64,000 nt of DNA from Amoebophrya sp. A120 (lineage: Eukaryota > Sar > Dinophyceae > Syndiniales > Amoebophryaceae), in assembly GCA_905178155.1 (NCBI GenBank), contig CAJINV010000008.1, forward strand, positions 1,984,001 through 2,048,000, in the 5' to 3' direction. The notes under the pieces were generated by a model. That model saw only the letters and a program-made list of their open reading frames with translations, was not told where the DNA came from and searched no databases. Below, piece after piece: positions 1 to 17,009 of the stretch. The translations under genes were made by a program, and so were the position numbers. Position 1 is the first letter of the stretch; every line of letters starts with the position of its first letter.

Positions 1-172
1 CTTCGCGCTCTGTCGCAAAAACACAGCTGTTTCTTGTGCAGTCAACCTCTTCAACTCGAAGAACCCTAAAATCATCGTCATCAACATCATCTTAGTTGCT
101 AGCATAGGCATAGGGGGGCTGCTCCTAGGGCTTTTGGAAACAATCAATTACTGTCTCACTCGATACCCTCAC

Positions 173-1275
173 TCGTTCGATCTTCTCGATGTTCTTGAAA
201 ATGTCCAGCCCACTGCCCACTGTCGCCACTACCGAGCCGAACACCGCCCGCGCCCCCGATTCGATCGGGCTCTGCAGAACCAAGCCTGCGCAACTGGGCA
301 ACCTGCTCGCCAGGTCCGTGCTGGGCCCGGAGCCGATGGAGCGCCCGAACACGAAGATGCTCGACGGCTGAAACTATCAAATGCAAAAATGTCTGGGTCT
401 GGAAGAATGCAACTTGTGATGCTGAATTTGGATTCCAGAAAAATCTGTATTGCATGAGCAGCAAAGGGAATGCAATTTTTGCTACGTGGAGAGGGCATCT
501 GTCATGCGGAATAGGCATCGCGAAGCCCTCAAAAAATCTGTGATGGTAGGGCATGCATCACAGACATCACGGCCAATGCAAAACATGCGTGACAAGTCTC
601 GCAATCTTCCAGACCCAGACATTTTTGCAATTCATAGAAACTGCAGCTTCTCAGTCAGGTACTTGTACGCGGCGTTTACCGATCGATAGCACCCCTGTTC
701 GGTCGGCTCCCCGTCTGACAGCGAGTACCTTATCGATTCGTTTTCTTCCTTTCTGATTCTTCGATCGATCATCGGGAAAAAAGATCCGAACGTCTCCTGT
801 GGGGAAGATGAACATAGTCGTACTGAGACGGCACAAGGCTGAGCGGAAGCCTCAAGCAAAGAAAAATATGAACTCGTATGCTGTTGCCGGACTTGCCATC
901 TCATCGATTTTTGGCTAAGATGTTGAGCAAACACAACAACACGACTGCTCACAGGCGGTGGAACAACTATGCTCACACTTTGTACCCCTCATATTCGTAG
1001 GCAAAGACGGAACATTCGGTAATCTTCGTGAGCTCCTCCAGGTAGGGTATAGCCAGCCCCACGTCCTCGGCATTGCCGTGTGAGTAGAGGATCACAAAGT
1101 GCTCGCCGTCGTGCGCCCGGCGGGACCGCTCCTCGTTGTTCAGATACACCGCGAGGATGCGGTAATTTTTACTCGTTTTAAAGTACACCACCTGATCGCC
1201 GCGCTCTTCGAGAAAGGGCTGCGAATACCGCGGGTCCGGCGCCGGAAACGCCAGTTGATTCACTACGTTCCCCAT
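173..1275 (-). CDS. ABHD17: ABHD17-like alpha/beta serine hydrolase (3' end off window)
   Basis: Partial gene read leftwards in three exons: 986-1275, 637-728 and 173-369; the rest lies beyond base 1. The 193 codons present match the ABHD17/FAM108 family, membrane-associated hydrolases whose animal members depalmitoylate proteins. Visible are the SHGN motif (residues 65-68, oxyanion region) and the nucleophile elbow GRSIG with Ser138, followed by TDLASR. The catalytic Asp and His should be encoded outside the window. Intron 1 (729-985) is GT-AG; intron 2 is an introner (375-636). A GTGAGG donor follows codon CGA at 173. The N-terminus starts MGN, so myristoylation is possible, unlike the Cys-rich palmitoylated start of animal ABHD17; this is inference. 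The family call is firm, the substrate unknown. Confidence 0.85.
375..636. mobile_element. Introner element A1 (in ABHD17-like gene)
   Basis: 262 bp. Termini carry the family A inverted repeat with core ATGTCTGGGTCTGGAA and its complement, starting TAT and ending ATA on the coding strand. TSD is GTTTC (370-374 and 637-641). Excision with one TSD copy joins codons for LQF to QPSS in frame, as the ABHD17 alignment requires. Confidence 0.9.
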
Positions 1276-1991
1276 AATCGCTGCTCCCGCGGTGAGCCTG
1301 CTCAGGAAGCAACTACGAACGGGACACCAACCACCTCAAGCAGGCGTGGAGACCCACGTCTTTTTGCGATCGGTTTGCGGGATAGCGATCCTTGACTTGC
1401 GGCAGAAATAAAAGTTCCATCTTCAACATCTTGTTATTTTGAAATAGAGTACGAACAAAGCTAACGCGGAAAAAAAAGCGAATGGATGTGAGATCGACAG
1501 GAGGATTTACTTCCTTATTTTCCAATCCGGATACTCTTCTAGCCTAATTGACAAACAACGAAACTTCTGAAGCAAGTGGCAAATGGCTACAACGCGGCAA
1601 GGTCACTGCACGAGCCAGGAGAAATTTTCACGAAACAGGAGCGGGTGCAACGCGTACATGTCAGGAACAGCTTACATCTTGATCAGCGCGCTTCTGTCGG
1701 GTTGTCAACACAAGAAGGCTGACTGAAAAATTACTGCTTTGATTTTCGCATGTACATTTTGGACACAGATGGCCTTTGTTTCACAGCAAGGGGCGTTGCT
1801 TTGCAAAATCCGTTCCTCGGAATCGAGACCAGTACGAGTGTGCGATAAATCAGAACTCGCCACTGGTCTCGAACTCGGCAGGTACGTTACTATAAACTCA
1901 TCGACCGTGTTAAAGATGATGAATCGTCGAGTCGCAACTTGGTTGCCGATCAGTGCTCGTCTCGTCGTGAAAAGGTCTACGCAGGCTTTTT
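1276..1991. other. Intergenic, no gene seen
   Basis: Lies between the start of the ABHD17-like gene and the stop of AlaRS, both on the minus strand. Only short unsupported ORFs; no family-like protein and no introner termini. Confidence 0.5.
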
Positions 1992-6817
<4,826 letters not shown>

Positions 6818-8723
6818 TAAGACACAACTTTTCAAAGTACAAAAAATGAAATCGGCTCTACTTCCTTAGCTTTTCTTTCTCGAAGAAGATAAGTATTCTA
6901 CTTATAATGGGGGCAGAAAAAGTATTAAAAACCTTAATTCGGAAATCAAAATGGGTTGTCGTCGTGGGAATGATCTAGTAGAGGCTACGCGTACAAGAAA
7001 GAGTAAAGGTGGTCCTGCGTAACAGTAGCAGAAACAGACGACGACTTCATTTCAAAACTTTCTTTCCAATTTTTTTGAGGAAAAGTATTTTTTTCATCCA
7101 CTTTGGAGATGAAAAGACAGGAACCTTGGCGTTCTTTCAGGATCTTGGCTCGGATCAACTTTCATCGTTGCGAAACCTTTTTTATCACCTCCTAAGCGAC
7201 ACATTTATAATGTCACGACGGATTTATTTTCCAATAGATGTAGATCATCTTCATCAGCGGATCGGATTTTTGAACTGAAAGCGATCTTTGTATGTTGTAG
7301 TACGTACCCACCTCATTTCGTTCGGGCACGAGTGCTGTCGTCCGAAAGACGAACAAAAAATAAAAGCATGCCCCTGCTCGATTGCAGGAACCGATGTAAC
7401 TTTGCTCCTGTAGTGTGCGGACAGCAGCGAAGCAGCCTCGACAAAAAGCTTTCCAGCGAACACCCCTACATTCCAAAACAAACGCGCCGTCTAGTGCTGG
7501 ATGCACTCTTTCTCTCTGCAAGTTTGCAAAGGCAAATGGTGTCCTCGCTGACCTCCATCATGTTGCGATAGAAATTTGTTGTCCGCAACAGAGCAGGCTA
7601 AGGTCTTTTTATCATCACCTGTTCAGAGTTTCTGAAGCGCTTTCTATTTCCATAGTTTTTGCAGCTGTACAGCGATGCGACTAGGAAAGTAGCACATGCA
7701 GGGACCATAATGGAAAGCTGCCGAGTGAATAAAATGCATTTCAGAGTAGTGAGTAGTCAAAACGGAAAAGTTGGCCGACAATCACTTGGCGAACCGGGAA
7801 CGAAACCAGGAGAGACAACTAAAAGAGAATCGATGTTACGAAAACTACCGGCAGACGAGTCATCTCGTTGCACTGAAGCCCTGTAACTATTCTCTATCCG
7901 CTGCTGCTGAAAAGGAACGCCTGGCTCGGTAAATGAAACAAAATTCTTGTGAATCTTTCTGCTCGCGAAAAACGAAGTAAAAAAGGCTTCGCCCGCGTTC
8001 AAATCTCTAGTATAGTGGAGGTGAGAGCTGAGCTCAGTGCCTTTCGCGTATGAATGGATTCTTGTAACTAACAGAGTCAGTAGGTAGCGCGTTTGCATCA
8101 GTAGCTTCGTCCTGGACGAGCCCGGCTGTTGGTAGTACACACCCATGCTTTCTGCCGAACCCGGAGATGCAGCAATAGCATGAGCGATTGGGGCTTCTGA
8201 TTGCAAGTTTGCAACGTAAAAAAAATATGACTGAAACGAGAGAGATCGAAGTTTTCGATGAAAATTGATTTACATGTAGATAATAGCACAACCGGTAGTC
8301 ACCACCGGGCTGCACATAGAACACAAAGCAAAAATTTCATCACCGCAAAAAAAAATAAGGAAAGTGGAAGTTACGTCTTCTTTTTCGTGCGCAATCATGG
8401 CAATCAAGAGTCTAGCACCAATTCTGCAGTCACGCAAAAATTGGAAAACTTGCGCGCGCAGCGGCATCGTCGGCGAGAAAATATCGCGAAACATGGCGTG
8501 GTGATCCCTTCCGTACAACTTGCTTCCTCGTCATAAGCCGACGCTGCCTGTATTTCAGAAACGCAGGCCCGAAAAGTTTAGGTGGCGTGGGCGTAACGGC
8601 AACATGGGAATAAAGGAAAATAATACCCGAAAGATAGAAAATTCGCGAAATTAAGGCAGGCCTCCGTGGGACGACGTATTGCAATTTTGAATACGACCCT
8701 GAGCAGCGTGCAACACAGAGCGT
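6818..8723. other. Intergenic 1.9 kb, no gene recognised
   Basis: Between the 5' end of AlaRS and the stop of the next minus-strand gene. ORFs are short and have no recognisable motif. May hold an AlaRS 5' exon or leader, but nothing decides this. Confidence 0.4.
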
Positions 8724-11700
8724 TCAGAGCAGGCCATCGTGATACGTATAGGTCTCGCCGCGTCGCACGGTGCAGTAGCTGAGTTCTCTGCCACCGGTGC
8801 TGCTGTAAATTTTCAGCGTGTACAGGTCATGCCGGCCGTCCAACAAAACAATCTCCGCCTCCCCTCGAGGGCGAATTTTGTCCGTCGACTGCGCTGGCAC
8901 GAAGAAAAAGTAGTCCCCGGGGTTGAAAATCTTTGCACGAATTTCCTGTGCGGACCGGTTTCGCACCGTCACACTGCAATTCAGCATGGGTGAACTCGTG
9001 TTGGAATTCCCGCCGCTCCCCCGCAGATTATAGGACGCGCTGGAGGTGCGGTTCCGCGATTGGTTGCAGCTTTCATCACCTCCCTGTGGACTGTGGTAAA
9101 ATCTACCCTTGCCGTCGCGGCGATGATCGTGGGCTGAGCGATCTCTGCGCAGTAGAGCTGCGTAGTGCGGTTCGGGAAAAAACCGGTCTCGTTGCTCAGA
9201 CCCACCTCCACTACTGCTGGCTCGCCCGTGGACCGCGGCAGCAAGCAATTGGTTCATGCGTTGCCGTGAACGGCGCCGACAATGGTTCGTCTCCCTACCT
9301 TCGGCGCGCGTGCCGCACGACCGGTTGGAAGATGTCGAGGCGTTTGCAGTGGGCGACGTGGTCGCGCTGCGGCGCAGTGTCATGCTCATCATGCCAGAAG
9401 AGCGGCCTAGTGATATTGAAGACGACCCGCAGGGGCCGTACGAACGCTCTCGGCCCGAGTGCGAGATGAGGCCGCGAATCGACTCGGACGTCGCACCCGG
9501 GGGAAGGTGGTCCACCACCTCCTCGTCGTCGTCGTCCGGATCGTCGTCGTTGTAGTAGTCCTCGCTAAAAATTGCGGAAGATTGCTGGTCATTTTGTTCT
9601 CCGTGAACGTCGAACATTCTCGCTGCTTGAATATCACAGGGGGAGGTCGTCGTTGACATAAAACTTCGTCGGTTTATTTTCACCGAGCTCGTAGCACGCC
9701 GGCCCGAGTCATCCCGGCGGGGGCGTTTCAGAAACAAGGTCGAGGAGGCGGAGGAAGCCGCCCCTCCTAGTCCTTGGCTATGGCTGGTTGTCTGGGAATG
9801 AACGAGAGGGCGAGGATCCTGCTTTATTTTGTGTCGCAGCTTGTTGTTGTTCCCGAGCGATCGGGTACGGCTTTTCTGCTGTTTGCCTGTCCACCCGACG
9901 TGCGAGGTCGAAGACTTCTTTTTCCTCTCACTATTCGTGATAAGTCCAGCGGCCTCCTCGGACTCGGAGCTGGAGTTATTGCACGAGGAATGCGGAAGAT
10001 CGTGCTGGGTGAAAGGATCGGCGGGGTGCTCTAGCACACTATTTGGTGTTGACGGCTGCTGCATTCTCAGACCTACTTCTCCCGGTTCAAAGTGGTCGTC
10101 TGCTTCCCCACCTTCTTCATAGCTGTCTTTCAAAAAATCAAGCGAGGGCGGTGGACAAAGTGCAGACTCCTCGTCGTGAGGACCAAGATCCAGCTCGTTT
10201 CCCGTCTGCGGCAAGCGATCCTCGGCAAAGCTGTCGCCTGCAGGGTCCCTTTTTTCTTGTTGCGACGAACTCGCGCCAGCACCGTGGTCACTGCTATTTG
10301 TACTGTAGTTGCCGAGGCCGCGCAGGTGAAAATCAAAGGGGTCGGGATCTTCCCTTTCCGACCCCGAAGAGGACGAGGATGAGGACGACGACTCGGAAAG
10401 CACCAAGCTCGCGAGGTTATCATACGACGTCTTGTTGTGCTGGAGCAAGTTTTGGGAGCTGCTGGGCTTGAGCAATTCGGTCGACGAGCTCGTGGTTTTG
10501 CTGCTTGTGCGACTTCCGGACTTCGACAGACTCCCGCACGACACCGCGTTGCGCCCGATAGAAATCCCGGAAGATTTTGAGTTCATCATCCCAAGACTAC
10601 TACCTCCTGCTGCTGTTACCGTGACACAACCGCTGGACGCGGTGCTCTTCGAACTTGTCTGCCGGTCCAGCGTCGCCGACTGCTGCGACAGTGGCTGCAC
10701 TGCTTCTTCGCCCACGTCAACCACAGTGCTCGTTGCGGAGCACGCTGCTCCGTCGACTTCCGCAAGTTTGGGCAGCTTCTTGCACGACGACAAATCTACT
10801 TTGCGCCGTTGCTGCATGTTGGGTCGTCCGGGTGTGGTGGCGTTCAGAGAAGATGAAGTAGATGCTGATGTGCCTAATTTCATCATACCACTTTGCGCAC
10901 TGCTTTCGGCATGACCCTGTGCTACGAAGCCACTCTGGAGTAGTTGCGTAGGCGTGCGTCGCAAGGACTCACTGTGGTGTCCAATCCCCGGGCCGTAGGA
11001 GGGCGAGATATAGGCCGGCGCAGCTCTTTCGCTTTCAAAGGCATTCTCCTCGTCCTCCGCGAAACTGCTCTCCTGGAAGCTAGAGTCGCTCAAAATTTTC
11101 ATCATTCTGCTACCGCTCCCCCCGCCGCCGCACCCCGCACTTTGGCTCAACAAACCATGGCTAGTACTGGCCGTGTTCATCTGCTCCGGCGCGGGGGGCA
11201 ATCCGCTGTGCGCCATGGATTTTCGTACGTTTAACAAGTCGTGCGCCGCTTTGCCGACCGGGTAGCTGCTGTGTAGCAACTGTGCGGACGAGGACGATGT
11301 TGACACACCGCTGCTACGGTGGTAATGGTGCGGCGGCTTGACGACTTTTCTCTTCAGACTCCGTGTGACATCCACAAACTCCAACACCATACCGCGCCGA
11401 CAAATACATGTGGCGAGCTCGCGGTCGCAACAACCGGGCGCAAATATCTTCAGACGGTACCTTTTGTGGAAGTTCAAATTCCAACTTATTCTCAATAGTG
11501 CTACAATGCAACATGTACTTTACTGCCTTGCTATCGATCCTTGTACACCCGGGGTGGGGGTCGTATCCAACTCTGGAAGAAGAGTCAGCATGATTGAATA
11601 TATTTCTTTTTCCTGGGGCAGCTACTAATGCTCAGTATTAGAAGTCAGCAATATTGGACAGAACAATATCACAGGCCACAGTACTCTCGTTTGATTTTCC

Positions 11701-12337
11701 CAGAGCGCAGCAGCGCGGGCGGGTGGAAGGTAAGCTGCTCCCCGGCTTCGATGTGCTCCACGCACCGGCCGGATATCCCCGTCACTGGCAGCCAGTTGCA
11801 CACATCCTCCACGGCGTATAACACTGCCTTCACGTGCTTCAGCGACCGATTGCGGATTTTGATCGGGTCCATCGCGTTTTTGGTGCCGTCCTGCGACGCT
11901 GTTCTCGACGTAGATGGAACGTTCAATTGCGGCAGAATTGTTCCCGTCCCCGCGGGCGGCCCGGCCGATGACGTAGTACCCTCAGAAGAAGTGCCGACTA
12001 TGCGAGATGAACCTCGTGCGCCCTCGCCGAGAGCCCCCGCAGTAGGGGTACTTCTAGAGACGGCACCCAGTTCGTCGTCGTCGGGTCTGTCAGCATGTGG
12101 TGGAGGCGCGAGCACCCCCTGTGCAAAAGGCAGGTAGTTCAGCTGTTGCGCTTTCGTCGAGGACATCGCCGGCGACAAAGGGATACTGATCGCGCCCTTC
12201 GAGGGCCCGCATCGCAGCGAGGTACTACCGCATCCTCGAGGACGGCCCGCCCCTCCAGAAAGCCTGCTACCATTGCTGGTCGGCGATAGTGCGCTATTGA
12301 TTTCCGCGATTTCGTTTTGCGGCAGGGTGGCGTTCAT
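8724..12337 (-). CDS. Long low-complexity protein with a duplicated terminal domain
   Basis: Two exons, 11686-12337 plus base 11685, and 8724-11460, joined by a GT-AG intron (11461-11684); about 1,129 aa from ATG 12337. An upstream in-frame ATG at 12418 probably overlaps the previous gene. I do not recognise the family. A roughly 85-residue domain near the N-terminus (after KNAMDP) recurs at the very C-terminus. Shared marks in order: RNRS, a hydrophobic strand with a basic-Ala pair, a GE turn, Y-x-LKI, EL then Cys, and RRG. Between them lie about 750 residues rich in Ser, Gly, Asn and Asp, with acidic runs and poly-Ser, probably disordered. The domain looks all-beta; ligand unknown. Splicing falls inside the N-terminal copy and restores the YRLKI match, which supports the gene model. 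Confidence 0.7.
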
Positions 12338-12374
12338 GGCCGCGGCGGTGCTCACGTCGGTCGCGGACACGCAA

Positions 12375-13241
12375 CTAGCCGGGAACCACCAGGTAATTGC
12401 ATATTGAATGCCAATCATATGTCTCCGAGTCAGGAAGGTTTAACTTAGTGTAATATTTCATCAATCCGCGGCCGCCACCAAGCGGCACAAGTTTATTTTC
12501 AGCTGACAAGCAAGAGGATCAATCTGTGCGCCGTCGTCGTGCCTACGCGTCACAAAGTTCAGAATCATGTCAACAAACGCATGACAAGCGTTCTTGCAGC
12601 CTTCACCTCCTAGATGACCCAGAGGACACATGTCATGCAATGCATATTTCAAAATCCTCGAACATTTCGAGAGAGAAGACCCACTTGGCAAAACGGAACA
12701 GAACGAACGCCGTGGACTCCATCTCCTCGCGCTGCTCCGTTTCCGTGCAGACGTCAACCACGTAAAAACTGTTGTCGAACACGGCCTGGATCCGGTGCTT
12801 CCGGTTGTCCTCGGTGAAAAGGAAAATCTTGTACAAATACACCAAGATGGTGACCAGCATGGTGAGCGTGGCGAGAAGAAGGCAACCCGGAAGGAACTCT
12901 GGCACGTTGTCGTGTATCAAGTGGATGACGTTTTTCAGCCCGATCAGAAACAGCAGGATGAAGGCCGACACCGCAAAAAACGCTACAAAATTTGTGACGT
13001 AGTAAAATTTCTTCTTCAGAAACACGTGAACCGCGAGGAACAAGAGCACGAAGTAAAAAAAACCGCCCCACAGAAGTATCGTCGCGTTCGTGCCAATGCT
13101 GTAGGTCGCAAACGCGAGAAAAAAACCAATGGTGAGCCCCAGGACCGAAGTGAGGAAAGGCTGGCACAGTCGGGCGGATGGTAGCCGTTCCGTGAAGACG
13201 CGCTGGTCGCCACACATGTAGGCGCAAGTGTAAGACGCCAT
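12375..13241 (-). CDS. Four-TM membrane protein, unknown family
   Basis: Start ATG at 13241 (MASYTCAYMCGDQR). Four hydrophobic segments lie at about residues 30-50, 54-74, 81-103 and 117-141, with Lys-rich loops, then a hydrophilic C-terminal part. Read straight, the frame stops at 12633 (202 aa). If the candidate introner 12502-12646 is removed, the frame continues to a TAG at 12375 (exons 12647-13241 and 12375-12496; 238 aa), ending in VVPG. I favour the spliced form because the 5-bp repeat and phase fit. The family is not recognised; role unknown. Confidence 0.6.
12502..12646. mobile_element. Candidate introner A10 (in four-TM gene)
   Basis: 145 bp. The coding-strand left end TATGCATTGCATGACATG resembles family A, but the right end lacks a clear inverted repeat and does not end ATA. 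Flanked by TGAAA repeats (12497-12501, 12647-12651). Excision keeps the frame open for 40 more codons. Confidence 0.45.
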
Positions 13242-14249
13242 GGCTACTTTGACTCCGTTCCACCACGTTTACGCGTGCTTTTGCTTTCCAGCAGAGATAG
13301 TACTAGCTGTAATTCCTCTGCTCTACAACTTGCAGTACAGTCATATATTAAAATCCGTGTCACGAAAGATAAGAGATTCCACACCTACACGTGCTGATGC
13401 GCGATATCCGGAGGACAAACCTGCACTCCTTCTCCTGTTCCTCGCTGTATGCTGCTGCTGCTACGTTTCATCGCAGCAGTAGACTTTGTCACGGTTCGCA
13501 CCGTTCTTCGTGTGCTGCCGTAGTGGTCGCCATGTTCTCCACTTATTTGCTTGCTTCATTTTTTTTCATACAAAACTTGCGTCATTCCATCAACTTTCCT
13601 CACCCGTCGTGCTCAACTCATGCTGAGACCGGAGGAACGATTCAGCATCAGCACGGGTCGCGAATGGGGAAATAAAAGAAAGCTCAATGAAGATGCACCA
13701 AGTACGTAGGCAAGCCAGTGCCAGGAAAGAACGCCATATGTCCGGTCATAAACTTCTTTTGCAATTTCGAACAGTTCCATCAATTGCGGAAACCGTCGCA
13801 CGCGGTTGACTTGAGGTTCAAAAATTCACACGAAACTGGGCACGCAAAACTATGGTGTTTGAGGCGACTCATGAAAACCAATTGTTATATGCATTTTTTG
13901 TCCATATCACAGTCAGTCGGAGATCACAAAGAAGGAGTTCTCGTGACGTAGAAATACATTCGAGAACAAGGCAATTGCGTATCATTGCTATTGAAGTCCT
14001 ACATTCGACCACTGACAGGTGCTCGACCTATCATTTGCAAGGTGCCTACGAACATGTATACCAACTCAATTTGTACAGTATGTTCTTCACAAATCCAATC
14101 TTGAAAAAGTGGGGTATCATTTTCTTGGAAGATCAAGACCTACATGAAATGCGACAGATGACACAACCACGGCACACAAACATGCGCACAGAAACACAAC
14201 TTCTGCGCCGGCCTTACTATATGATCGACAAGGAACATTCCTAATAATC
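13242..14249. other. Intergenic, no gene seen
   Basis: Between two minus-strand genes. One 62-residue hydrophobic ORF (13613-13801, minus) has no supporting start context or homology I can see. Confidence 0.4.
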
Positions 14250-17009
14250 CTACAATTCATCTTTCGGGGGCGCGGCGGCCACGGTGGCGGAAACTCCGGC
14301 TTTCGTACTTTCTTCCACCCGCAGCTCACAGTCAGACTTGTCGTCACAGGCTGTTGTCGGAGGGTCTTCTTCGTGCCAGGTCAGTTCCTCATCTTCCCCT
14401 CCGTTCAGGTCTCGCAACCGCTCCGCGAGAAACCTGCGGGCCTTCTGCCGCGACGTCCACTGGAAAATGACGTTTTCGTTCAACGTGAGCTGCACGCACT
14501 CGTCCTGCGGCCCGAACCCCGGTGGCCGGTCGGGCGACTTCTCGCTGGCCCCGAGGGTCGTGCTGTGCTTTTGGTGCACTGTGGCAGCAGCATGAGGATC
14601 CACCGTGTGGTCTTGTTCACCATCGTACTGGTCCCTCAGCCATACCAGCAGCCCGAGACTGCCGCCGAAGGGCGCCAGCACGCGCGTCGCGGTAATCGCC
14701 CCCATCTCCTCCACGACGCTGTAGTCCCGGGTGCAGTCGAAGTTGGTGAGCAAGGCTTCCTCGGGGTCGTTCCTCCGCTTCTCTTCTTCGCGTTTCGCGT
14801 CATCATGGATTTCTTTTATATCGTTCAACCCCACGTCCCGCACCTGCAGTTCCAAGGGCTTCAAAAAACTCCCCTGGAAGAACGACGCGGGGATTCTTGA
14901 TGAAGAACTCCCGTCGACACCACCGGCAGTAGGAGGAGTACGCGCGGCTTTATTCTCCTTTCCGCCGTCCAACGGGATTTCCGGGGCCTTCCAGGCGTAC
15001 ACCTGCAGCCACATGAGCACAGGCAAAATGGTTTCCGCATGGGCGAACGCAAAGCGAAACTTCTTCTCGTTGTTCGGCCCCAGTGAGAGGAAATAGGTCC
15101 ACTCCTGGAAGAAGTTCGCAGCAAACGGCTCCGCCGCCAAATTCGGGTTGCCAAACCCGCTTTTGTAAAAGTGCGCGTAGTCCATCAGCCGCTCCATCTG
15201 CAAGAAATCCGTTTCTTCCCCGAACACCTCGTCGCCCATGCATCCTGTGTGAAAACGTCTCCACCCCCGAGTTGTTTTATGCAAAGTGACATGTTGCCGA
15301 GAATGTTTCTACATGCCGCGCAAGAATCTCGTCATGCGGAGCAGTTTCTGATGCTATGATATGGGATCATCTTCTTGTCATCCTCTAATAGCGATAATGT
15401 GATGCGGCTGTACTAGGTAAACAGGACTACGCTGGGCGCCCATGGCTGTCACGCGCCGCAACAGCTAATAAACCCTATTGATTTCTTTGTGTAGCACCGC
15501 CGCGATCTCGACACTGCGGTGTGGGCGGCCCCATTTCCTTTTACACAGGATACCATGGCCGACTTATTCAGCAGTGCCCGTTCCATGATCGCAAGGTTCC
15601 AAAGAGCGTACGCGTCCGCCGTGGTGAGGTTCCACTTCGTGTGGAGATTGTTTGACGAGCTCTCTGATTGTTCGCCAGCAAAGAGCGTGACGTTCGGCAG
15701 GATGTGTTCGTCGAAATGCTTCTTGAACTCCCGCAGGTACTGCTTGTTTTTCCCCGGGCCGGTTTCCGTGTCGTTTTTCCAGCGCAGGTAGTCTTTGAGG
15801 TGCGCCGCCGTGTGGTATCGTAAGGAAAACTCCCCCCTCCCCATATTGAAAACGTATCTGTCTGAAAATTTGTGACCTCAAATCCTGTCTGTCTTGCAAG
15901 AAGGCAAGTCCAGAGCGCGCCGCGCACTTTCCAGGCGGTTTGTGATGCTGTTGGGCTTAGAGCATACACATTTGCCATGCTAGGCGCCTACGTCAAAACC
16001 TCTCGACTGAGGCTCCTTGGCATATGCCTGCAGTCCTCTCCAGCAAGACAAATCTGATTTGTGTACGGAAATCCAGCATCAGACACTTCGTTTCGGTATG
16101 GGGAGGGGGGATTTTTCCTTTTAATATGTGGACGCGGAATTCCGGGGCGGCGGCCGTGGCGTTCCAGCCGCCCGGCGGGACAATCACCATCTTCGAGCCG
16201 CGCCGCCCCAGCCGGGTCTTGAACCCGACGGTACTGGCGTCGAAGTACCGGAGCCGCTGGTCGTGCAGGGCCAAGACCCGGTCCTCGTGGGTTTTGCCGA
16301 AGGGGTTCTCGCCCAACGCGTCGTGGAGGCCGGCGAGGAAGGCGTTGCCGGACTGGGTGCAGCGCGACTTGGAGCTGCTCTCGTACTGCAGCCGCGTGCT
16401 GTTGTTCGCAAACGAAGACAGCAAAAAGCGCCACTTCAGCCCCTGCCGCGCGAGCTCCTCCCACCCGCGCTCCACCAGCGCGGCGTCCTGTTTCTCAAAT
16501 GCGGCGAGGTCCGTCTGTAGCCACCGGTCGGTCCGCCGGTGTCGTTCGGCGACATGCCGCTTCAGCTTCCGCCACTTGGTCAGCTTCTTGCCGTCCGGCG
16601 TGCGCGTGCCGTGGCGGAAGAGCACGTCCGCCGCCTGCAGGCGCCAGTTGAACCGGGAGTCACGCAGCGCATACGTTTTTTTGGTCGCATTCGCGTCAAC
16701 GGCGTGAAAGTACGAACTCTTTTCGGGCGGATGCGTGAACTTCCGCCCGTACGGATTGTACAGCGCTTCGTTGAAGTACGGCGTCTTGGTGCCGGCGTGG
16801 AACTGCCAGCTCCGCTTCGGGGCGCGGACCGACGCGGGCCTCCAGGACCGGCCATCTCTTGTCGGCTTTGCGTCCGTCGTTGGTGGTCCGCCAAACACCG
16901 ACCCGTACGCGAGGGCCCGCAGAAGAACTGCGGCCGAGGACCATCGCTGGGCACTTCCGCTTCCCGTCGTTCCGGTTTGCGATTTCGGTCTGGCGGGAGA
17001 CATTGGCAT
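14250..17009 (-). CDS. MINPP1: Multiple inositol polyphosphate phosphatase, ER-retained
   Basis: Histidine acid phosphatase that removes phosphates from InsP6 and lower inositol phosphates, in the ER lumen. Exons 16127-17009, 15553-15810 and 14250-15235; 2,127 nt, 708 aa; both introns are introners. An N-terminal hydrophobic stretch (about 24-41) is a likely signal peptide. The phosphatase motif RHGTRTP has catalytic His133; the proton-donor motif HAE is His446-Ala-Glu448, in a context like animal MINPP1. The late LNENV segment also matches. The C-terminus is KDEL, an ER-retrieval signal (animal MINPP1 ends SDEL). Longer than the animal enzyme (about 490 aa) because of low-complexity inserts around residues 470-600. 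The first ATG was chosen; Met3 is an alternative. It diverges from another histidine phosphatase across the strand-switch region. Confidence 0.9.
15241..15552. mobile_element. Introner element C1 (in MINPP1-like gene)
   Basis: 312 bp. Family C ends: ATCCTGTGTGAAAACG and TTTTACACAGGAT. TSD CATGG (15236-15240 and 15553-15557, coding strand). Excision joins KSAM to GDEV in frame, as MINPP alignment expects. Confidence 0.88.
15816..16126. mobile_element. Introner element B2 (in MINPP1-like gene)
   Basis: 311 bp. Family B C-run/G-run termini with the AAAACTCCCCCCTCCCC core. Perfect TSD CCACA (15811-15815, 16127-16131, coding strand). Excision joins FRVH to TAAHLKDY in frame. Confidence 0.92.

Noticed and set aside
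1-166. Last exons of the ABHD17-like gene
   Set aside because: An acceptor-like TTTTAG is present near base 72, but no downstream family motif could be read, so the exon was not called.
13613-13801. 62-codon hydrophobic ORF, minus strand
   Set aside because: No supporting start, splice or neighbour evidence.
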